A stretch of DNA of 64,000 bases, from the NCBI GenBank assembly GCA_029582265.1, contig CM055823.1:15016060-15080059 (forward strand), written 5' to 3'. Shown here piece after piece: positions 22,848-32,456 of this stretch (within the stretch, counting starts at the first letter, position 1; each line of letters starts with the position of its first letter). Both the position numbers and the translations under genes were made by a program. The notes under the pieces were generated by a model. It made no database searches and was not told the origin of the DNA. It saw only the letters and a program-made list of their open reading frames with translations. Origin of the DNA: Zoroaster sp. YZ-2022 (taxonomy: Eukaryota > Echinodermata > Asteroidea > Forcipulatida > Zoroasteridae).

Positions 22848-23698
22848 TTGGGGATTATTAGCATGCCTTCTGCATGATCTTGTTGCACCTTTTGAAGTAC
22901 TCGGCCAATCAAGCTAAAAGGAGGGAAAGCATAAAAACGGAAGTTATTCCATGGAATCATAAATGCATCAATTGCATATGCACCAGGATCTGGTTGCCAT
23001 GAAACGTAAGTTTCTAATTGGTGATTCAATCTTGACGCAAATAAGTCAATATCTGGCGTAAAATAAAGATCAACAATTTGCCGAAACAAAAGCGGCTTGA
23101 TCATCCATTCTGTATCTACATTATTACGTCTTGATTCTATATCAGCTAACACATTAAGTTTGCCTGATATGTGCGATGCGGACAGCCATATATCTTTTTG
23201 GATACACCATATCCAAATATGTCGAGCTAAATCATTGCATGCTCTTGAATGTATTCCACCCATATTGTTAATATAAGACACTGCTGTTGTATTGTCCATT
23301 TTTAACCGAACATGTGTATAGTTAAAATGTTTACATAATGACCTTAAAGCCATGTAACCAGCCATGAGTTCTAATACATCGATATGATTTTGTAATTCTT
23401 GAGGGTTCCAATGTCCCCCAAAAGTCACTCCATTGCATTCTGCACCCCATCCTGTAAGGGATGCGTCTGATGATATCGTTATATTTGGCTGGGAATGAGT
23501 CAAACTTTTACGAGTTTGTTTGGATTCAATATTTTCAATCCACCAAGTCAGGTCGTTCTTTGCTTTTTGTGACAAACCCATTAAAGCATCATTGTTATTG
23601 TTCCTAAGCGCATCAATTTTATCAAGATGGCGGTAGTATAACTGGCCATATAACATGCCTGGAAAGCTTGACACCAATTTGCCAAGAACTTGAGTCAC
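22538..23698 (-). CDS. DIRS RNase H and downstream domain
   Basis: A 386-codon minus frame that starts just after the broken RT. RNase H landmarks are SSDASLTGWG (first Asp), HIDVLELMAG (Glu), LKMDNTTAVSYIN (Asp) and a later SGKLNVLADIESR region. Beyond it is the conserved block found after RNase H in DIRS elements (DLFASRLNHQ, WQPDPGA, then AFPPFSLIGRVL). In the living element this is the C-terminal part of one RT-RNase H protein; here an in-frame stop (about 23718) cuts it off. The end of the frame overlaps the start of the recombinase frame, normal for compact retroelements. Confidence 0.9.
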   Translation of the reverse strand: MTQVLGKLVSSFPGMLYGQLYYRHLDKIDALRNNNNDALMGLSQKAKNDLTWWIENIESKQTRKSLTHSQPNITISSDASLTGWGAECNGVTFGGHWNPQELQNHIDVLELMAGYMALRSLCKHFNYTHVRLKMDNTTAVSYINNMGGIHSRACNDLARHIWIWCIQKDIWLSASHISGKLNVLADIESRRNNVDTEWMIKPLLFRQIVDLYFTPDIDLFASRLNHQLETYVSWQPDPGAYAIDAFMIPWNNFRFYAFPPFSLIGRVLQKVQQDHAEGMLIIPNWPTQHWFPAVMNMLIAQPLLIPAATGPLQLPQDVTAMHPLHRKLSLLVCHLCGEASKCQAFRTALQQSLCPGGNEHKNSIGHTYANGNYIVVKEISIPFRRF

Positions 23699-24058
23699 CT
23701 CTCGTATCGAGGGTTATTTCTTGAGTAGCAATGTTTTGCATGATGCCTCAAGATTGACCGACTTTCCTTCTGTTAATGAAATACACATGTTTTCTGAATC
23801 TAACACAAAACCCAAAAACGTACAAGTTTTTGCTGGTTGAAAGACTGATTTAATCTCTTGAATGATAAACCCCGTTTGGGTCATTAAATCATATATTGCA
23901 TGAACATTTCTGCAACATTATTTGTATGTATCACCAAACAAAAGTGAATCACCAATGTAAGCTACCGATTGAAACCCATGAGCTCGAAGGAGAGAAAATA
24001 TAGGTTTTAACAGTTTGGTAAAAACACGAGGAGCACATGCAAGACCATTTCGTAGGCA

Positions 24059-25593
24059 CATGGGCGTCAACAGCTTATGAAAAGTGGGGGGGACATGAGC
24101 CCCAATTAGTGATCTGTGTCCTGGGGAGTTATCTAAGGGGAGGGGGTGTCCCCTTGCCCTTAGAGATTGTTTGCATAATTAAGGGTGCTTATGTGCTAAA
24201 TGGTGCTATATTTTGTTAAATAATTGTATATTTCTTGAAGAAAAAATATTGAAATTTATACTATTTGTTCAAACTAATCATACTACAAAAAACTGACCCC
24301 CCCCCCCCCCGGATCCGCGATCATCCGCTCCTGAATTAAAGGTCCTAGTTCTATTATAATTCCACGAATAATTCAGATTATATCTACTTTTTGCCTGTCC
24401 CAACATTTGTGTTAGTATTTCACATGCTCATCTGAGTCATCTCAATGTTAAACTGATGAATGTTGTCTTTCACCAAAACTGAAGCTCTACATCAAGTTAC
24501 CAGCATTTTATTTTCAGTCTTTCAGATCGAAATGGCGGCAGTAAGTTAACGATGAAGATATACCTCATTACCTGAGTTAGAATTTGCCAAAAATCTGTGT
24601 ACGACTGTCTACTGATCTGACAAACTCTTCTGCAATATTCTGTGGGCTTAGTGCTGCCAGCCTATCGCGATGTACATGGCAGATCATGAGGTGGTTAAAG
24701 ACGCTGCTGTATCAATATCTTCCAAAAAGATTGAGAATTGCATAACCAATGCATAACTAAACTTCCAAAAAACCTACTGGCAAACCAAGCCAAACTCATT
24801 CACAAGGTAAACCAAAAGGTATACAAAACATGGAAGTACCACTTGTTTTCTCAACCACCTATAATCCGTTCGTTAACCACAACGATGTGAATCAAACAAT
24901 AAACAAACACTGGCCGCTGATACAACAAAACCCACAACTCTCGGAAATACTTCCGAAACAACCCTTTGTTGCATTCAGAAAGGCCTCAATGTTTTGCTTT
25001 CCTTATTAGAGGAACAAATCACATAAAAACAACGAACTCTCTCACTCAAATAAAACGGAGACATTCCAACTGTTTGATAAAAACATCATTCCTATGTCTT
25101 ACAAGACAGGAGACAACCCGGCTCTTCGGAACCACTACTTGCAACTGATGATTGCCGAGTAAGGCATGAAAGCTTAGCTATTGCTACTAAAGGATATAAA
25201 AATATCCTGTCTCTTCGACACATCTCCCAATTCTGACCCATCGGTTATTATTGGTACCTTCAAACCAAAGGCCTACTATTCCCACAACATATTTATTGTC
25301 AAATGGACAAATTTTGGTAATAGTCAGATATGGATCTACTGTATTTCAATTTTGTATGACAAATGCATATTGAAAAACAAATACAAGTCAACAAAGATGG
25401 AGTGTCACTGAATGGGATTGCACCATCACTCTTTTACGCAATTGATACAAAAAATCGAACATTATGCCTGCCATTTTTTTAATTATTGTTCTGAAAAGTG
25501 GGGGGGGGGGGCAAACGATATGATATCCCCCCCCCTTTCAAAAGTGGGGGGGGGGGACATGTCCCCCCCGACCCCCACCTGTTGACGCCCATG
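24059..25593. mobile_element. hAT-like element inserted in the DIRS RT
   Basis: Ends are CATGGGCGTCAACAG (24059-24073) and its exact complement (25579-25593). Flanks are CGTAGGCA and GGTAGGCA, an 8-base target duplication with one mismatch, as hAT elements make. Removing it restores the RT reading frame. Subterminal G runs (AAAAGTGGGGGGG) face each other at both ends. The interior carries a fragment resembling Penelope-like pol (24830-25150) and no transposase. Confidence 0.85.
24830..25150 (+). pseudogene. Fragment resembling Penelope-like retroelement pol
   Basis: The plus frame from 24830 reads VPLVFSTTYNPFVNH, then NKHWPLIQQ, then ILPKQPFVAFRKA. This is the pattern that follows the RT in Penelope-like elements (TTYNP … HWPLI … P-x-VAFRR). 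A frame change near 25000 continues with FDKNIIPMSYKTGDN. It is short and broken. Family assignment is from memory of the motif, not from a search. Confidence 0.5.
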
Positions 25594-26233
25594 GGTAGGC
25601 AAGTGTATTGATACACAGTATCATTCCATAAGAACCTCAGGTATTTCTGATGTTCCTGCGCAATGGGCACAGTGTAATATGCATCTCGTAAATCGATAGT
25701 TGCCATGTAACAATCTTTAGTAATTAGATTAATAGCAGATTGCAAAGTTTCCATCTTAAAGTGGTGATATTTGACAAACTTATTCAGTCCTTTCAAATTA
25801 AGGATCATCCTGTATGAACCGTCCTTCTTTTGACGTACAAAAATATTTGAAATAAAATCTCCACATTCTCTTGAGCTTTTTTCTATCACTCCTTTAATAA
25901 CGAGTTTTCCAATTTCTTTATCAATGATTTGTTGTTCATTTGAATCTAGTTTAAATTGTTTTGGTTCTGTCCATTGACAAGGTGGTCTTTCAAACTCAAT
26001 GTGTAACCCTTGAACAATATCAAGTATGGTGGGATCTGAAGTTAACTGTCTCCACCTCGGAAGAAACGATTGCAATCTTCCTGCTACAAAGGGTGTTACT
26101 TGTGCTCTATTGTCATTTTCATAGCTCACCTTGATTGCATCATTATGCGAGGAATTTACTGGCGTCCCATGCCCTTTCTTCCTCGGCGTGTTACATAACT
26201 TCCCCTTTGATAATGGGTGTTTCGCCAGTTTTT

Positions 26234-27274
26234 TTATGTTGACCCCCGAGATGTATTGTAGCTCTGGGAGTGTTGACCTCTGTAGGCATTCCAATTAGTG
26301 TTTACACCCCTATTGAACTCATAATGGTTACTCGATCTGCCAATCTTTATACCAACTTTGTTGGTTGTGTTAATATCTTGTACCTGCTTTGGTACATCTT
26401 CTCCAAATAGGTTTTTTGTGTGTAAAACACTTTGGGTACATATCTGCCGATATTGGGCATTTAAGTCTGGCTTGATTAATTCTCGACGACGATTGTTTAG
26501 TTCCAAATTGGCATTTGTCATCAGAGTTATGGAATCTAAGGCCAGTTTTACCTCCTCTTTTGAGTTTTGTTTTGCCAGGAGTTTATCTGTTAATTGAAGA
26601 AGGGGCACAAATGCCGATATTAAAAGCCCTTGTACCTTCTGACATTTAATATCACGAGATCTTGTGGCCGGTTTAAGCTGTGACCAGATTTCTGGATTAA
26701 CAGTTGTTTTTGTGAGGTTTTCACAGTTTTGAGGCCGGCAATAGTTGTTTTGTTTTGCGGTCAGTTTTTCCTCAGACAATTTTGATTTCAAAATATTATC
26801 CGCCAGTTTGTCCTTTAATTTCGGACCTACTTTATCCTCCGCCTGGTATTCTTGCTGAATATCACCTAAACAGTCTTGGTCCTCAGCATTGTTAGTGGAG
26901 GCCATTAGGTCCTCAATTTGTGCATCAGAATTTTCATCTGCACTAATGGGGTCTGCCATTTTTGGCTTTTTTGGTAAAGGAAAACCGGTTTCGGTTATGT
27001 TTTTTCGTTTACCATCAGTTGACCCTGCAGCCTGAGCTGTGAGGGCTTCTGTAATTTTTGCGAAGCCCTCTTGCATATTACTTATTAATGCAATACTTAA
27101 TGATTCTAACATATCAACTTCTGGGGGCGAATTGTCGCCCCCCTTGGGATGGCACCGGAGCCTTGGCTCTGGATTGCCGTCTTTGCTTAGATGCTGGTAA
27201 TTTACCTTTAGGTTTACCTTTGCTGGATTTGCCTTTACCACCTTGTTTAACAGCGGGTGATGTTGGCTGTTCAT
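26234..27274 (-). CDS. DIRS gag-like ORF
   Basis: A 346-codon minus frame upstream of the RT. The central block RSRDIKCQKVQGLLISAFVP followed by a LLQLTDKLL helix is typical of animal DIRS gag proteins. The C-terminus is Asn/Gly/Ser/Tyr-rich. The product would package element RNA. Upstream of about 27120 the better-looking coding frame is the overlapping 27114-27317 frame, a Lys/Gln/Ser-rich basic segment, so one frameshift probably separates the true N-terminus from this body. The 3' end overlaps the RT frame by about 60 bases. Confidence 0.75.
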   Translation of the reverse strand: MNSQHHPLLNKVVKANPAKVNLKVNYQHLSKDGNPEPRLRCHPKGGDNSPPEVDMLESLSIALISNMQEGFAKITEALTAQAAGSTDGKRKNITETGFPLPKKPKMADPISADENSDAQIEDLMASTNNAEDQDCLGDIQQEYQAEDKVGPKLKDKLADNILKSKLSEEKLTAKQNNYCRPQNCENLTKTTVNPEIWSQLKPATRSRDIKCQKVQGLLISAFVPLLQLTDKLLAKQNSKEEVKLALDSITLMTNANLELNNRRRELIKPDLNAQYRQICTQSVLHTKNLFGEDVPKQVQDINTTNKVGIKIGRSSNHYEFNRGVNTNWNAYRGQHSQSYNTSRGST

Positions 27275-27555
27275 CTAGAGATTCCTCCATAATTTCTCTA
27301 TTCGCCTCCAGTCTCATAGGAGACGAATGTGGGGGAAAAGTCTGACAAGGCAGACAGATTATCTAACTCTAACAGAGATTCGGTCATAGTAGCGTGCACA
27401 CACTGCACAGTGTAGACTTGAAGAGCGCTAGAACGATTACGTCTGATCCTCAGCTGGGTTGAAAGCACAAAATGATCTTGCTGGGCGGTGAGCGCTATCT
27501 CATGTGATCACTGAGTTACGTCATAATGATGACGTAGAATTACTTTGTGTTATAG

Positions 27556-27812
27556 GAACTTGTGAAGCCAGTGTCCCATCCACTAGTCGGGCCTCCCCGT
27601 TATCTCGAAGAGGGCACCATCGTCCGTGGACTGTAGAAGAGAAGAGAGACGTCATGGAGGGACTACAGAGATTTTTTCTGATGAAGAAACTACCCGGCAA
27701 ACGTGACATTGAAACGGCCTGTCCTGTGGCACTCGCGACTCGAACGTGGCGGAACATTAAAGACTTTTGCAGAAACACAATGAAGCTCTATCAAAGTTGG
27801 AAGTTAGAGTGA
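27556..27812 (+). CDS. Myb/SANT-like C-terminal exon of recombinase gene, copy A
   Basis: Acceptor TTGTGTTATAG ends at 27555. In the phase left by the acidic exon it encodes CEASVPSTSRASPLSRRG, then a tryptophan-based helical unit, HRPWTVEEKRDVMEGLQRFF, with a second Trp in TRTWRNIKDFC; the stop is at 27810-27812. The spacing resembles a Myb/SANT DNA-binding repeat (inference). The DIRS element sits between it and its upstream exon, stretching the intron from a few hundred bases to 6.6 kb. An almost identical exon lies at 31764-32008. Confidence 0.75.
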
Positions 27813-27876
27813 ACTGAAAAGGTATTGTACGCCTTGTGAACAGACAATAGAAAAACAAGTTCAGCCAAAAAGACAA

Positions 27877-28921
27877 ATGTACCTCCAAATTGCCCAGCAC
27901 CACCTCAATGATATATTCAAGGCTGTTCAGGATATCGCAGGCTTCAGTGAAGTAAACCAGTTGTATAATGTTCCATCTCTAGCACTGAAGATTGGGCATT
28001 CCATCAAGAAATGTGCAGTCATTCTCAAAGGAAATGCTCTGGAGTCCGGTGAAAGGCACAAAGCACAAACATCCGACCAGTTCCTGCAATTGTGTGAAAT
28101 GAAATGGAGAGAACATGTGTCCACCCATGCGCACAGAACACTGTACCAAGGAAAGCGTAATAAACCCACCATTCTCCCCACAAATGCTGATGTGGTTAAA
28201 ATGTCATCGTTTCTCAATGACACTGGTGACAGGCAATTGCGACTCCTTCAAGCTGCCCGGGGGAAACAAGTCATCGCACCCTGGAAGATATTGAATGAGG
28301 TCACACTGTGCAGCCTCATTATGTTCAATCGCAGGAGGCAGGGTGAAGTTTCCAAGATGAAAGTTGAAGATTTCAACAAGCACAGTACATCTGTTGTCAA
28401 TAGGGACTGCGTGCTCACTGATCTCGAAAGGCACCTCTGCAAAATGTTCAAAGTCGTTGAAATAGTTGGTAAGAGGGGCAGAACTGTGCCGGTCCTTCTC
28501 AGCAACGAGGCCATGACGTGGTTGAATGCTCTGGTTGCAAAGAGAATTCAAGCTGGAGTTGCACAGGATAACGTGTACTTGTTTGCACGGTCTTGTTATG
28601 GAGGCATGAGCCATATTCGAGGAAGTGACTGTCTCAGAGCGTATGCAAACGATGCAGGCCTCGACAATGCCGACAGCATCCGCTCTACCAAACTTCGAAA
28701 ACATGTGGCGACTGCATCACAAATTCTTGCCTTGAAGGACCATCAGCTGGAAACCCTGGCAGACTTCATGGGTCACGATTTGCGAGTCCATCGTGAATAC
28801 TACCAGATGCCAGATACCGTCCAGAGGGTTACTCAACTGTCACGACTTTTCCTCAGCTTGGAGAGGGGCAACTTGGAGTCCCAGCATGGCAAATCACTGC
28901 AAGAGTTACATGTCACTGGAG
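27877..28921 (+). CDS. Tyrosine recombinase domain, copy B
   Basis: Tandem partner of 19638-20659, nearly identical and with no internal stop. It carries the same landmarks (FNRRRQGEV, STKLRKHVATAS, LADFMGHD, HREYYQMP). The N-terminal zinc-finger exon is absent: the duplication joint lies at about 27898, where the sequence after copy A's stop codon (3' UTR, ending CCAAATTGCCCAGC) abuts the recombinase. By chance that UTR supplies an in-frame ATG at 27877, giving MYLQIAQ ahead of the recombinase. The donor at 28921/28922 (GGAG|GTACGT) is kept; without splicing the frame ends at 28947. Whether it is expressed is unknown. Confidence 0.85.
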
Positions 28922-29116
28922 GTACGTACAGCCACTGTGAAAACTAATATCTCCTCTGTGTGTACCTCACTTTTTTTGTTCGCTCCCAATTGCCTACATG
29001 TAGGTGACCGACATTTTCTCATCCCCTCTCGCCCCCTCCCTCCACTGTGGCCAGCACATTCTTACGCAAGCAGAAATACTTTAATCATTTCTTTGTTGTT
29101 CTTTATTTATTTGCAG

Positions 29117-29191
29117 AGGGCTTCACCACTGATGACGGCAGCTGTGATTCTTCTGACTACTGTGACTCGAGTGATGATTCTAGTGATAACA
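29117..29191 (+). CDS. Acidic exon of recombinase gene, copy B
   Basis: Same size, phases and splice sites as 20845-20919 (TTTATTTGCAG … A|GTAAGT), with a Ser-to-Cys change near its start. It is followed by the intron that received the satellite/SINE block. Confidence 0.75.
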
Positions 29192-29284
29192 GTAAGTTTT
29201 GGCTGTTTATATTTTTTGTTTCCATCTGTTTTTCAGTCCATCTATTTTCCTCTATCTTTCTTTCTATTTCTCTTTCTCTCTATT

Positions 29285-31329
29285 AACCCTCCTATAGGTT
29301 TAACACTCAAAGACACTCAAAATGTTTATGTCTCTCTTAACCCATTGACTTTGTGCAGTGCACTCAAATACACTCAAAATTTGTATGTAACTCCCAACCC
29401 ATTGACTTTGTGCAGTGCACTCAAATACACTCTAAATTTGTATGTAACTCCCAACCCATTGACTTTGTGCAGTGCACTCAAATAAATGCAAGGACATGTG
29501 GCTAGGAGGTAAAACTAAAACCACTCAACAGTACATACACAGCTCTGTGTGACTCTGTGGTTTGACCTACTAATTGGCAATGCACCCAAAAATACTCAAG
29601 TGACTGTCTGTGAGTGCCGTGCTGACTGGGCCAAATTTCAGCCTGGGCATAGGAGGGTTAACCCTCTATAGGTTTAACACTCAAAGACACTCAAAATGTT
29701 TATGTCTCTCTTAACCCATTGACTTTGTGCAGTGCACTCAAATACACTCAAAATTTGTATGTAACTCCCAACCCATTGACTTTGTGCAGTGCACTCAAAT
29801 AAATGCAAGGACATGTGGCTAGGAGGTAAAACTAAAACCACTCAACAGTACATACACAGCTCTGTGTGACTCTGTGGTTTGACCTACTAATTGGCAATGC
29901 ACCAAAAATACTCAAGTGACTGTCTGTGAGTGCCGTGCTGACTGGGCCAAATTTCAGCCTGGGAATATGAGGTTTAACCCTCTATAGGTTTAACACTCAA
30001 AGACACTCAAAATGTTTATGTCTCTCTTAACCCATTGACTTTGTGCAGTGCACTCAAATACACTCAAAATTTGTATGTAACTCCCAACCCATTGACTTTG
30101 TGCAGTGCACTCAAATAAATGCAAGGACATGTGGCTAGGAGGTAAAACTAAAACCACTCAACAGTACATACACAGCTCTGTGTGACTCTGTGGTTTGACC
30201 TACTAATTGGCAATGCACCCAAAAATACTCAAGTGACTGTCTGTGAGTGCCGTGCTGACTGGGCCAAATTTCAGCCTGGGCATAGGAGGGTTAACCCTCT
30301 ATAGGTTTAACACTCAAAGACACTCAAAATGTTTATGTCTCTCTTAACCCATTGACTTTGTGCAGTGCACTCAAATACACTCAAAATTTGTATGTAACTC
30401 CCAACCCATTGACTTTGTGCAGTGCACTCAAATACACTCAAAATTTGTATGTAACTCCCAACCCATTGACTTTGTGCAGTGCACTCAAATAAATGCAAGG
30501 ACATGTGGCTAGGAGGTAAAACTAAAACCACTCAACAGTACAGCTCTGTGTGACTCTGTGGTTTGACCTACTAATTGGCAATAATAATAATAATAATAAT
30601 AATAATGTGTGGATTTATATAGCGCACGTATCCACCAACTAAGTGGTGCTCAAGGCGCATTATATTATTATCCCTGCTCATAAGGCTCATAAATCATTCC
30701 TGAAACCATCTCAGCTCCCTGGGGAGTATACAGCTCAATTGCTGCCATTTCTAGCGCATATAGAGCAAACCAACTCTGCCTTCACAGGTACCCATTTAAC
30801 CCCTGGGTGGAGAGAAGCAATTATGATTAAGTGTCTTGCTCAAGGACACAAGTGTCACGGCCGTGATTCGAACCCACATTATGTTGCTAACACCAGAACT
30901 TGAATCCGGTAAGCTAGACCGCTCGGCCACGACACTCCCAAAAATACTCAAGTGACTGTCTGTGAGTGCCGTGCTGACTGGGCCAAATTTCAGCCTGGGC
31001 ATAGGAGTGTTAACCCTCCTATAGGTTTAACACTCAAAGACACTCAAAATGTTTATGTCTCTCTTAACCCATTGACTTTGTGCAGTGCACTCAAATACAC
31101 TCAAAATGTGTATGTAACTCCCAACCCATTGACTTTGTGCAGTGCACTCAAATAAATGCAAGGACATGTGGCTAGGAGGTAAAACTAAAACCACTCAACA
31201 GTACATACACAGCTCTGTGTGACTCTGTGGTTTGACCTACTAATTGGCAATGCACCCAAAAATACTCAAGTGACTGTCTGTGAGTGCCGTGCTGACTGGG
31301 CCAAATTTCAGCCTGGGCATAGGAGGGTT
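29285..31329. repeat. Satellite array, about 316-bp unit with 58-bp sub-repeats
   Basis: Five copies start near 29286, 29659, 29976, 30293 and 31013, each opening with TATAGGTTTAACACTCAAAG. Within each unit, a 58-bp sub-block containing CCCATTGACTTTGTGCAGTG occurs two or three times, which explains the length differences. Copies are nearly identical, so the array is young or homogenised. It lies in the intron before the Myb/SANT-like exon of copy B. Confidence 0.95.
30583..30938 (-). mobile_element. tRNA-derived SINE, copy 2 (minus)
   Basis: On the minus strand it runs from AGTGTCGTGGCCGAGCGG (A box, 30938) to a (TTA)n tail at 30583-30606, with ATATAGCGC just before the tail. It is inserted within the fourth satellite unit, so it is younger than that unit. 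Confidence 0.93.
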
Positions 31330-31332
31330 AAT

Positions 31333-31678
31333 GGAGTGTCGTGGCCGAGCGGTCTAGCTTACCGGACTCGAGTTCTGGTGTTAGCAGCAGAATGTGGGTT
31401 CGAATCCCGGCCGTGACACTTGTGTCCTTGAGCAAGACACTTAACCATAATTTCTTCTCTCCACCCAGGGGTTAAATGGGTACCTGTGAGGGCAGAGTTG
31501 GTTGATTAGCCCTATATGTGCTGTAATGGCAGCAATTGAGCTGTATACTCCCCAGGGAGCTGAGATGGTTTCAGGAATGATTTATGAGCCTGATGAGCAG
31601 GGGTAATAATAGGCGCCTTGAGCACCACTCAGTTTGTGGATACGTGCGCTATATAAGTCCACACATTATTATTATTAC
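31333..31678 (+). mobile_element. tRNA-derived SINE, copy 3 (plus)
   Basis: The best-preserved head in the window: A box GTGGCCGAGCGG and intact B box GGTTCGAATCC, followed by the shared body and an (ATT)n tail. Its 5' end abuts the satellite, and its tail ends exactly where the intron sequence shared with copy A resumes (CTCTTTCTCTCTGTCTCTAG). Confidence 0.93.
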
Positions 31679-31763
31679 TCTTTCTCTCTGTCTCTAGCTG
31701 GCTGCACCGAGAGTGAATGATTTTTTATGTCTAAATTGTCTTTTTAATTACTTTGTGTTATAG

Positions 31764-32008
31764 GTTCTTGTGAAGCCAGTGTCCCATCCACTAGTCGGGC
31801 CTCCCCGTTATCTCGAAGAGGGCAGCATCGTCCATGGACTGTAGAAGAGAAGAGAAACGTCATGGAGGGACTACAGAGATTTTTTCTGATGAAGAAACTA
31901 CCCGGCAAACGTGACATTGAAACGGCCTGTCCTGTGGCACTCGCGACTCGAATGTGGCGGAACATTAAAGACTTTTGCAAAAACACAATGAAGCTCTATC
32001 AAAGTTGA
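31764..32008 (+). CDS. Myb/SANT-like C-terminal exon, copy B
   Basis: Acceptor TGTTATAG ends at 31763. It encodes the same HRPWTVEEKR … MWRNIKDFC unit as 27556-27812 with a few substitutions, and an earlier stop (32006-32008). It shares the copy A 3' flank up to about 32104 (TTGCCCAGC), the duplication endpoint, after which the sequence is unrelated. Confidence 0.72.
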
Positions 32009-32351
32009 AAGTTAGAGTGAACTGAAAAGGTATTGTACGCCTTGTGAACAGACAATAGAAAAACAAGTTAAGCCAAAAAGACAAATGTGTCTCCAAATTG
32101 CCCAGCGAGCAGATTTATCATTCCTGTGTTCATTGACTAATTATGCTGACTAATTATGCGGAAGATGCTTACAGATAGTTAATATCTCCCAAGCACTAAG
32201 AAAACATTATGCCATATGCCTAAAGTGCAGGTAATCCTCAGACAGTGATTGTGTATGTTGTCCTCAATTTGATAGATACTACCCAAATTGTACCACTGTC
32301 CTTCGTTTGATAGAATACCAAGTATCGGCTCAGTTTGCTGTGGTCTACATG

Positions 32352-32373
32352 TATGTGTGTGTGTGTGTGTGTA

Positions 32374-32425
<52 letters not shown>

Positions 32426-32456
32426 TATATATAAATATAAATATAAATATATAAAT
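32352..32456. repeat. GT then AT dinucleotide microsatellite
   Basis: A (GT)n run passes into a (TA)n run and then AT-rich AAATATA repeats. It directly abuts the Penelope-like terminal sequence. Confidence 0.95.

Larger units (their letters stand above)
23717..26294 (-). pseudogene. DIRS reverse transcriptase, split by insertion and stops
   Basis: The N-terminal half (25594-26294) has RT motifs: IFVRQKKDGSYRMILNL, then LRDAYYTVPIA with the first catalytic Asp, then TCLP where the hAT-like element interrupts. The second half resumes at 24051 and contains YIGDSLL where DIRS RTs have a YxDD-type site. The usual first Asp reads Gly here. Stop codons follow at about 23923 and 23718. The break, the stops and the altered active site agree that it is non-functional. 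The start overlaps the gag end. Confidence 0.9.
21085..27540 (-). mobile_element. DIRS-type tyrosine-recombinase retrotransposon, degraded
   Basis: Read on the minus strand it encodes gag, reverse transcriptase, RNase H and a tyrosine recombinase, the DIRS order. The right terminus (AGCGCTATCTCATGTGATCA to GATGACGTAGAAT) recurs inverted at 21440-21485 and 21250-21290. Two near-identical direct copies of an 88-base unit lie at 21085-21172 and 21173-21258, and an inverted copy at 21360-21440, giving the complementary termini typical of the class. The insertion site is precise: the unoccupied sequence is preserved at 31741-31752. Only AAT is shared at the junctions, in keeping with integration without a long target duplication. 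It is dead: stops and frameshifts in RT and recombinase, plus a 1.5-kb insertion. Confidence 0.93.

Noticed and set aside
22474..22917. 147-codon plus frame
   Set aside because: Antisense to the DIRS RNase H and recombinase frames.
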